Positions 6,683 through 11,155 of a DNA stretch of 11,155 nt are shown piece after piece. How positions within the stretch are numbered: position 1 is the stretch's first letter; each line of letters begins with the position of its first letter. The notes below the pieces were generated by a model. The model was not told where the DNA came from. It saw nothing but the letters and a program-made list of their open reading frames with translations, and did no database searches. A program made the translations under genes and the position numbers. Source of the stretch: Treponema sp. (GTDB taxonomy: Bacteria; Spirochaetota; Spirochaetia; Treponematales; Breznakiellaceae). Where the stretch lies: assembly GCA_031254385.1 (NCBI GenBank), contig JAIRUO010000042.1, positions 1 to 11,155 on the forward strand, read 5' to 3'.

Positions 6683-6696
6683 CAGGAAATTAAAAT
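6669..6696 (+). promoter_or_regulatory. Promoter of the XRE regulator gene
   Basis: TTGTCA (6669-6674), 16 nt, TAAAAT (6691-6696), with a start expected near 6703, about 20 nt before the ATG. Its -35 overlaps the -35 of the opposite promoter, so one bound protein could control both directions. Confidence 0.5.
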
Positions 6697-6723
6697 AAAA
6701 TAAATTCCCTGTATGGGTGGTGT

Positions 6724-7104
6724 ATGACAAGTCTCACGAAGTTATTGGCAATGAATATGAGGGAGCAAAGGCGCATCCTCGGTATTTCCCAGGCCACTCT
6801 GGCGGAACGGGTAAATACGTCAACCCATTATATAGCGATGATTGAGTTGGAACGTAAAACGCCTTCCCTGCCTATGATAGAGCGTATAGCGGAAGCCTTG
6901 GAAATTGATGCTCCGGAACTTTTCTCAATGAAATCTATACCCATAGAATCTCTAAAGGGGCTACATGGTGCGGTATTAGGATTTTTCGGTTCTTCTTTTG
7001 CCAGTATAATTAATGAAGTGAAGAAGGGAAAAGACCCAGACCAGGTTATAAAGGATACCTTAAAAAAACGGTTTCCGGATTCGCCGCCAGGGGAAGAAAA
7101 ATAG
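6724..7104 (+). CDS. XRE-family helix-turn-helix transcriptional regulator
   Basis: 126 aa. Residues about 13-67 form a Cro/C1-type HTH: REQRRILGISQATLAERVN with a recognition helix around 32-44 (TSTHYIAMIELE), then the usual KTPSLPMIERIAEALEI. The C-terminal 60 residues are a short, unassigned tail with no sensor domain I can name, ending in a Pro/Glu-rich stretch. The ATG at 6724 is chosen because it leaves a 20-nt leader after the promoter; Shine-Dalgarno match is weak (GGTGG), and Met10 or Met12 are alternatives. It diverges from the three-gene AT-rich module, sharing overlapping -35 boxes with it, which is the classic layout of an autoregulated local regulator. Its base composition is closer to the flanks than to the genes it probably controls. 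Confidence 0.88.
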   Translation: MTSLTKLLAMNMREQRRILGISQATLAERVNTSTHYIAMIELERKTPSLPMIERIAEALEIDAPELFSMKSIPIESLKGLHGAVLGFFGSSFASIINEVKKGKDPDQVIKDTLKKRFPDSPPGEEK

Positions 7105-7144
7105 ACTTATTATCGGCTGTATTGGATGTTTTCTCAAAAGGAAT

Positions 7145-7160
7145 TTAAGCGGCTGACCGA
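7145..7160. repeat. Partial direct copy of the tRNA-Gly 3' end
   Basis: TTAAGCGGCTGACCGA nearly repeats TTAAGCGGCTGATCGG at 7205-7220, which spans the acceptor stem and first downstream bases of the tRNA-Gly gene. The copy is in the same orientation about 60 bp away. Such 3'-end fragments are typical of integration sites; no integrase is visible, so a scar or a chance local duplication is equally possible. Confidence 0.4.
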
Positions 7161-7207
7161 AGGCAGACGCTACTATGTTTTGATTCAATCAAAAAATATC
7201 CCGATTA

Positions 7208-7279
7208 AGCGGCTGATCGGAATCGAACCGACGTCTTCAGCTTGGAAGGCTGAGATAATAACCATTATATGACAGCCGC
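7208..7279 (-). tRNA. tRNA-Gly (anticodon TCC)
   Basis: On the minus strand the cloverleaf is clear: acceptor GCGGCTG pairs with CAGCCGC, discriminator T (7208), D arm with GG in the loop, anticodon stem TCAGC/GCTGA around loop CTTCCAA (anticodon TCC), and T arm GTCGG-TTCGATT-CCGAT. CCA is not encoded: TAAT follows. The variable loop is short. The D stem is weak (A-T pairs and a T-T mismatch), as in other Gly(TCC) genes with the ATAATGGTTAT pattern. Confidence 0.95.
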
Positions 7280-7289
7280 TAGATGCTGT

Positions 7290-7319
7290 ATTCTACTTAA
7301 TTTTGAGTTTTTTTGTCAA
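7290..7319 (-). promoter_or_regulatory. Promoter of tRNA-Gly
   Basis: TTGACA (7314-7319), 18 nt, TAGAAT (7290-7295) on the minus strand. Transcription would start near 7283, a few bases before the mature tRNA 5' end. Confidence 0.65.
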
Positions 7320-7331
7320 GGACTGTGTCCG

Positions 7332-7389
7332 CGAACAACTGGTTCGAAGGCTCTTTCAAGGTAGTTATTTATTGTCCGCTATCGCGGAC
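7332..7389. other. Two hairpins between tRNA-Gly and the 135-aa gene
   Basis: CGAAC-AACTG-GTTCG (7332-7346) and GTCCGC-TATC-GCGGAC (7374-7389) are perfect inverted repeats. They lie just downstream of the leftward 135-aa gene and may stop its transcript before the tRNA promoter, but neither has a proper T-run on the minus strand. Apart from the tRNA, its promoter and the partial tRNA repeat, nothing else was found in the 7105-7413 gap. Confidence 0.4.
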
Positions 7390-7413
7390 GACGGGTCAAG
7401 CGGGCGGTCGCTT

Positions 7414-7821
7414 TCAAGCTCCTATGTTAAAGCTATAATACTTATCCATTTTACGATAATAGCGCAGCAAGGCATGGATTTTGGCTTGCCTATCGGAACT
7501 GAGGCGTCTTTCATCATAATCAATATCCGTTTCGCTATAGATGAATTCGGCGATATTGGATAAAATCAGATCCTGTTCCTGTTTATTGTGACAGTCAAAG
7601 TATGGATTTAATTGATGCGCAACAATTCCTTTCATGAATACCGCAAAATCTACTTTTGCTACGGCAATAATTGCGTCTTTGCGATCGTGCTTGACACGGG
7701 GCAAATTTCTGACAATTGCCGCCGCAGTTTTCCCGTTTTCGGCCTGAACGTAAAATAAGCCTTGATAATACCGTCCTTTACCGACATGTCCGCATTTTGC
7801 CGTTACTTCATAGAATCCCAT
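7414..7821 (-). CDS. Conserved-looking 135-aa hypothetical protein
   Basis: No named family recognised. It begins GFYEVTAKCGHVGKGRYYQG, where CGH (10-12) together with DCHNKQEQ near 76-83 gives two Cys-His pairs that might bind a metal. ENGKTAAAIVRNLPRVKHDRK (29-49) reads like a well-conserved core. No membrane segment or signal peptide is present, so it should be cytoplasmic. The composition is mixed and codon use fits a real gene; plus-strand frames here are overlapping shadows. Translation starts at 7819-7821, with a GAGG about 9 nt upstream. It is transcribed alone, between the glycosylase operon and tRNA-Gly; its leader has a small hairpin (7843-7857). Similar short proteins occur, as far as I recall, in anaerobic Firmicutes and spirochaetes. 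Confidence 0.75.
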   Translation of the reverse strand: MGFYEVTAKCGHVGKGRYYQGLFYVQAENGKTAAAIVRNLPRVKHDRKDAIIAVAKVDFAVFMKGIVAHQLNPYFDCHNKQEQDLILSNIAEFIYSETDIDYDERRLSSDRQAKIHALLRYYRKMDKYYSFNIGA

Positions 7822-7881
7822 AAACGCAACCTCATATCTGCGGGTTTCAACAAAACCTACTATAAATATAAAGATTTTTCA

Positions 7882-7910
7882 AAAAAAAGTCATATATTAA
7901 TGCTTTTTTT
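7882..7910. terminator. Possible AT-rich bidirectional terminator
   Basis: AAAAAAAG (7882-7889) pairs with CTTTTTTT (7903-7910), extended by CAT/ATG inside with one bulged base. Read leftward it lies about 20 nt after the glycosylase stop and ends in a T8 run, as expected for an end to the murC operon. The stem is nearly all A-T, so strength is doubtful. Confidence 0.3.
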
Positions 7911-7931
7911 CTGATAAGGTTGGCGAGAGCC

Positions 7932-8750
7932 TCAATTCCCTGCCCTGTAAACTCCGCCTTCTTCCGCTACTAGAGAATCCTTCTTAAGGGCTTCCAGGGC
8001 ATCGTAAAAATCTGCGGTTTTGGGCTCAAGACCAAGACGTTTTTGAATATCCTCGTTCTTTCCTGGGCCTTCGTTTATTAGGGAGCGCATTATAGCGCCT
8101 CTGAGCTGGCGGAATGAACCGGTAAAGGGTTTCTGCCGGGTATAATGGGCGCTCTGGCGGTTGGGGTTGGGTATGGTTTTCTTAAGCGCGGCGCCGTAGT
8201 CCATTAGAGCCCAGTACCATTTTCGGGGATTGCTACGATCCAAAAATGAGTCTATTACAGGCAGTATTTTTTTGTCAGTAATTCCTTCCTGACCAGGAAA
8301 AAAGAAGCGGATCATCACGGAGCGTATGTTTGTCTCTATAAAAACGGATGCGTGGTTATAGGCAAAACAGGGAATGGCCCCGGCAGTATAAGGCCCAATT
8401 CCAGGAAGTTTAATCATATCTTCGGGCAGCCCTGGAACCTTGCCTTTGTAATCCCGCACTATAATTCCAGCGCAGTCTTTGAGGAATTTGCAGCGGCGGT
8501 TATAACCCAGGCCGCTCCACTCTCTTAAAACTTCTTCCAGACCGGCGTTATGAAGATCTGCGGGATTGGGCCATTTTTTCATCCAGCGTTTCCAGTATTC
8601 TTCAACGCGCTGAACCTTGGTTTGCTGGAGCATGAATTCAGAGACCAGTATGCCCCAGGGGTTTAAGTCCTCCCTCCAGGGAAGAGTTCTGCCTTCCTTC
8701 TCATAGAATGAATAGATGAGCCTGTTGAATTCCAAAGGCGAAAGACTCAT
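7932..8750 (-). CDS. MutY-like HhH-GPD DNA glycosylase lacking the iron-sulfur cluster
   Basis: 272 aa. The fold is the HhH-GPD superfamily: PWREDLNPWGILVSEFMLQQT (24-44) carries the MutY-type catalytic Glu38, and LPGIGPYTAGAI (115-126) is the helix-hairpin-helix. The position of the MutY catalytic Asp (DGNVKRVLAR) is Glu139 in VFIETNIRSVMIR. After MDYGAALKK (183-191) the four cysteines that hold the [4Fe-4S] cluster in MutY and Nth are absent, and the C-terminal NUDIX-like 8-oxoG domain is replaced by a short winged-helix-like tail (215-270). Expected role is base-excision repair, removing A opposite 8-oxoG, but substrate is uncertain given these changes. The start overlaps the kinase stop (ATGA), so it is translationally coupled as the last gene of the murC operon. 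I believe similar cluster-less proteins exist in other anaerobes. Confidence 0.8.
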   Translation of the reverse strand: MSLSPLEFNRLIYSFYEKEGRTLPWREDLNPWGILVSEFMLQQTKVQRVEEYWKRWMKKWPNPADLHNAGLEEVLREWSGLGYNRRCKFLKDCAGIIVRDYKGKVPGLPEDMIKLPGIGPYTAGAIPCFAYNHASVFIETNIRSVMIRFFFPGQEGITDKKILPVIDSFLDRSNPRKWYWALMDYGAALKKTIPNPNRQSAHYTRQKPFTGSFRQLRGAIMRSLINEGPGKNEDIQKRLGLEPKTADFYDALEALKKDSLVAEEGGVYRAGN

Positions 8751-9298
8751 AAAATGCCGGGGATTTTTTCCTTGAGCTTTTCAATTATTCTTTCTGCAAT
8801 CTCTTTGGGCTCAATATCATCAGTATCTATGATCAAATCCACAAACGCGTAATCGTCATGATCAATAGTATATATTCTTTTGTAACGGCCCCTGTCTTGA
8901 TCGTCCCTGGATGCTGTAAAAGCGGTGATTTTATCGAGATCGCCGCCTTCGCGCTTTTGAATGCGGCCTGCCCTGGTTTCAAGTTTTGCGGCAAGGAATA
9001 CTTTTAGATCGGCTTCCGGCAGCATCCAGATTGCAAGGCGAGAGCCAAGAACGCAACCGCCTTCTTCCCTGGCAAGGGCAACCTGACGGCTGTCAACTTC
9101 CCTGTCCCATGAATCGTCCTTTGCGGCGAGTTCCAGGACTTCCGCCAAATCCAGACCTCTTTCCTGAGCCAGGCTGCGAAAGGTAAAATTAATGAACCGG
9201 GTATTAAGAATGTCAGCAATAATTTTGCTGACTGTAGTATTGCCGCAGCCGCTTTTTCCGGAAACGGCTATTTTTATATCCTTTCTGTTATTCGACAT
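8747..9298 (-). CDS. cmk: Cytidylate kinase-like P-loop nucleotide kinase
   Basis: 183 aa, the short form of the CMP/dCMP kinase family. It transfers phosphate from ATP to CMP/dCMP in pyrimidine nucleotide supply, in the cytoplasm. The P-loop is SGKSGCGNTT (13-22); GNTT instead of GKS/T is seen in archaeal-type and cytidylate kinase-like proteins. GSRLAIW (85-91) is a substrate-binding Arg region, and the Arg-rich TRAGRIQKREG (108-118) and SRDDQDRGRYKRIYTID (130-146) form the lid and nucleotide contacts. It overlaps yicC by 11 nt and the glycosylase by 4 nt. GGGAG lies about 10 nt upstream of the ATG. The short size leaves the exact substrate (CMP or another nucleotide) open; the family includes members of unknown substrate. 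Confidence 0.72.
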   Translation of the reverse strand: MSNNRKDIKIAVSGKSGCGNTTVSKIIADILNTRFINFTFRSLAQERGLDLAEVLELAAKDDSWDREVDSRQVALAREEGGCVLGSRLAIWMLPEADLKVFLAAKLETRAGRIQKREGGDLDKITAFTASRDDQDRGRYKRIYTIDHDDYAFVDLIIDTDDIEPKEIAERIIEKLKEKIPGIL

Positions 9299-10154
9299 TT
9301 CGCAACTGCTCCCTTATGTTTTCTAGCGCGTTTTTCATATCAACCACTGCCCTGCTTACTTCCAGAACAGGGGATTTTGATCCTATCGTGTTTACTTCTC
9401 GGTTAATTTCTTGGCAGAGAAAATCTAGTTTCTTGCCTGGCGCGGGGTTCCGATCAATTTCCAGACGGAATTCCGCAAGGTGGCTCGAAAGGCGGGAAAG
9501 TTCTTCGGAGATCGTATACTTCATAAGCAGTACCGCTGTTTCCGCAAGTATACGGTTTTCATCTATGCAATTTCCCAAAACTTCCAAAAATCGCGTTTTT
9601 ATATTTTCCCTTATGGAAGCCTCCAACTCCGGAACCGCTTTTTCGACAATTCGGGCCGAATCTTCCAAAAGGCCAATATGCTGAAGTATATCGTCCCTAG
9701 TACAAAGACCTTCCCTATTCCGTTCAGCCTCAAATTTATCCGCCACGGCAATGAGTACAGGCTGAATCACGGACCAGTATTTTTCGCTGTCCCTTGTTTT
9801 ATCCGTTTCTAGAACGCCATCAAAATCAAGGATCGTTTTAAGATCCGGTTTCCCCTCTATTCCCAGATCAGCGGCCAGTTCAGAGACTGCTTTATAATAA
9901 GCCTGGGCAGCAATTGTGTTGATTGAAACTAAAATATCCCCGTTGTGTTCCTTTATCCGTACACAGGTTTCTATCTTTCCGCGATTAAAACGGGAGCCCA
10001 TATATTCACGGATTTGCGCCTCAAGCGCGGACAGCCAGGGCGGAAGAAAAACAGAAATATCCAGAAAGCGGTTGTTATACCCTTTGATTTCTACAGATAC
10101 CGTTATTTCGGTATCTGCGTATTCGCTATACGCGTAACCTGTCATGCTCTTCAT
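9288..10154 (-). CDS. yicC: YicC-family endoribonuclease-like protein
   Basis: 288 aa, full length. The N-terminal MKSMTGYAYSE, EIKGYNNRFLDISVFLPPW (22-40) and NRGKIET (57-63) match the YicC N-terminal domain (RSMTGFG, SVNxRYLDxxxRLP, RGKVE). The C-terminal DUF1732 is at 242-288, with KLDFLCQEINREVNTIGSKS and VVDMKNALENIREQLRNVE. E. coli YicC has endoribonuclease activity and helps degrade the small RNA RyhB; the family is widespread but its role in spirochaetes is unstudied to my knowledge. It is cytoplasmic with no membrane segment. Its ATG overlaps the murC stop (ATGA) and its end overlaps the kinase gene by 11 nt, so the four genes form one tightly coupled operon. In many bacteria yicC sits next to a nucleotide kinase (usually gmk), and here a cmk-like gene occupies that place. 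Confidence 0.93.
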   Translation of the reverse strand: MKSMTGYAYSEYADTEITVSVEIKGYNNRFLDISVFLPPWLSALEAQIREYMGSRFNRGKIETCVRIKEHNGDILVSINTIAAQAYYKAVSELAADLGIEGKPDLKTILDFDGVLETDKTRDSEKYWSVIQPVLIAVADKFEAERNREGLCTRDDILQHIGLLEDSARIVEKAVPELEASIRENIKTRFLEVLGNCIDENRILAETAVLLMKYTISEELSRLSSHLAEFRLEIDRNPAPGKKLDFLCQEINREVNTIGSKSPVLEVSRAVVDMKNALENIREQLRNVE

Positions 10155-11155
10155 AGTCTTGATTTCTCCGTTTCAGTTTCGAATAAGGCCAACAGCTTTT
10201 GGCCGAGTTTCCAGTTGTCTCCCGCACCCATCGTTATAAACAGATCGCCCGCCCGTAGTATATTTTTTAATGCGTCAGCCGCAGCTTCCGGCTCTTCACA
10301 ATAATAAACCTTGTCTCCCATAATTGCTTTAGTTTTGTCAAATAAGGTCTTGCCCGTAACCCCGCCGCTGTAAGTTTCCCGCGCAGAGCCGTAAATCTTA
10401 TGAAGCATAAGGATATCCGCACTTTCAAAAGAAGCGGCAAATTCATCCAGCAGGGCTGCGGTTCGCGTATAGGTATGCGACATAAAACTCAATACCAGCC
10501 TGCGCCCGTAAAATTCCTTTAAGCCGGCAAGGGTGGTTTTTATTGCTGTGGGATGATGCCCGTAATCATCCATAAAGAGAATCCCCCCGGCCTCCCCTAT
10601 TATTTCGGAACGTCTTTTTGAACCCTGAAATTCTATCAGGGCCTGCCTGACCCTATCATCAATATCCGTATTCCAGTAGTCGTATTCATTTTGTACCAGT
10701 AACGAAGTCAGGGCCATAGCCGCAGCCGCGTTTAAGACTGAATGTCTTCCCGGTACTCGCAATTCATATTCTTTTTGAAAACCGCGCAGCTTGAAAATGC
10801 TCTGACCGCTCCTGCTTGTAAAAGACTCAATTCCCCATTCCCCGGGAGCGCTAAAGCCATAGGGAATTAATTTTACGCTTGGCCTTTCCTTTGAAAAAAG
10901 ATCAACTGTTTCCTTTGCGCCCGGATCATCAGCGCAAAAGATCAATTCGCCGTCATTCGGCAGCTTCCTCAAATATTCAAGATACGCATCCCTAATTGAG
11001 GCGTAATCGGGGAAATAATCCTGATGGTCGGATTCCACGCTGGTTAGGACTATGCGCTTTGGTGCAAAAGAAAGGAAATGCCGCCTGTATTCATCGGTTT
11101 CCGCGACAAAATATTTGCTTCCCATACTGAGGGTCGAGCGGTTTCTAAAACTTTT
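10151..11155 (-). CDS. murC: UDP-N-acetylmuramate--L-alanine ligase, C-terminal two thirds (cut by right edge)
   Basis: The frame is open to the right edge: ten codons (11126-11155) precede the Met at 11125, which is internal, so the true start lies outside. MurC adds L-Ala to UDP-MurNAc with ATP, the first step of the peptide stem of peptidoglycan, in the cytoplasm. Counting from that Met, YFVAETDEYRRHFL (5-18) and TSVESDHQDYF (28-38) are the central-domain segment with Mg/ATP ligands. PGRHSVLNAAAAMAL (125-139) is the G-x-HNxxN element, and the C-terminal domain has SKRRSE (169-174) and DDYGHHPTAI (186-195), the hallmark DDYxHHPTEI of MurC. MGAGD (near the end) is also typical. The ETDEYRRHFL wording is characteristic of treponemal MurC. 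It is the first gene visible of the coupled murC-yicC-kinase-glycosylase operon. Confidence 0.93.
   Translation of the reverse strand, partial: KSFRNRSTLSMGSKYFVAETDEYRRHFLSFAPKRIVLTSVESDHQDYFPDYASIRDAYLEYLRKLPNDGELIFCADDPGAKETVDLFSKERPSVKLIPYGFSAPGEWGIESFTSRSGQSIFKLRGFQKEYELRVPGRHSVLNAAAAMALTSLLVQNEYDYWNTDIDDRVRQALIEFQGSKRRSEIIGEAGGILFMDDYGHHPTAIKTTLAGLKEFYGRRLVLSFMSHTYTRTAALLDEFAASFESADILMLHKIYGSARETYSGGVTGKTLFDKTKAIMGDKVYYCEEPEAAADALKNILRAGDLFITMGAGDNWKLGQKLLALFETETEKSRL

Noticed and set aside
7178..7194. TTTTGATT-C-AATCAAAA as a terminator for the XRE or tRNA gene.
   Set aside because: The stem is almost all A-T, the loop is too tight, and no T-run follows on either strand in the right place.
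7303..7563. Plus-strand ORF of 86 codons past the tRNA gene.
   Set aside because: It overlaps the tRNA promoter, two hairpins and the antisense end of the better supported 135-aa gene; no recognisable protein.
1..11155. CRISPR arrays, insertion sequences or integrase genes.
   Set aside because: No regularly spaced repeats, transposase or recombinase motifs were seen on either strand.

Overview
This window looks like a chromosomal segment of a spirochaete, most likely Treponema or a close relative. The best evidence is the MurC fragment, whose ETDEYRRHFL and TSVESDHQDY segments resemble treponemal MurC, and the tight murC-yicC-cmk-like-glycosylase gene string. No lookup could be run, so this placement is inference. 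Most genes lie on the minus strand, and the flanks have moderate GC. The stretch from about 2993 to 6720 is clearly more AT-rich and looks like an accessory insert.

Region 1 (1-2035) is a leftward two-gene cassette. A Y-family polymerase-like protein that has lost its first catalytic carboxylates (ImuB-like) overlaps by 11 nt a DnaE-type alpha subunit with a degenerate PHP domain, which runs off the left edge. This resembles the ImuB/DnaE2 (ImuC) mutagenesis pair, without imuA next to it. Its promoter has a perfect 6-4-6 palindrome between the -35 and -10 boxes, shaped like a LexA-type SOS box. The rest of the divergent intergenic region holds two hairpins sharing the core GGCATCCYTGCCG.

Region 2 (2036-2992) is a complete NAD-dependent D-2-hydroxyacid (glycerate/hydroxypyruvate type) dehydrogenase on the plus strand, behind a near-leaderless extended -10 promoter.

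Region 3 (3007-7104) is the most unusual part: an AT-rich module of three minus-strand genes plus a divergent XRE-type regulator. The genes encode a PH-like plus DUF2628-like membrane protein (5553-6551), a 494-aa protein of unknown function with a His/Asp-rich motif (3933-5417), and a coiled-coil protein with a C-terminal membrane anchor and an internal 32-residue tandem repeat (3007-3942). The last two overlap by 10 nt. A 16-nt block is repeated exactly at the -35 region upstream of both transcription units. TTTCCTG-type half-sites surround it, which suggests common control, plausibly by the adjacent regulator. The function of this module is not known to me.

Region 4 (7105-7931) holds a tRNA-Gly(TCC) gene with a good promoter, a partial copy of its 3' end about 60 bp away, some hairpins, and a conserved-looking 135-aa protein of unknown function.

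Region 5 (7932-11155) is a leftward operon with overlapping junctions. In transcription order it is murC (entering from the right edge), yicC, a cytidylate kinase-like gene, and a MutY-like glycosylase that lacks the iron-sulfur cluster cysteines and has Glu where MutY has its catalytic Asp.
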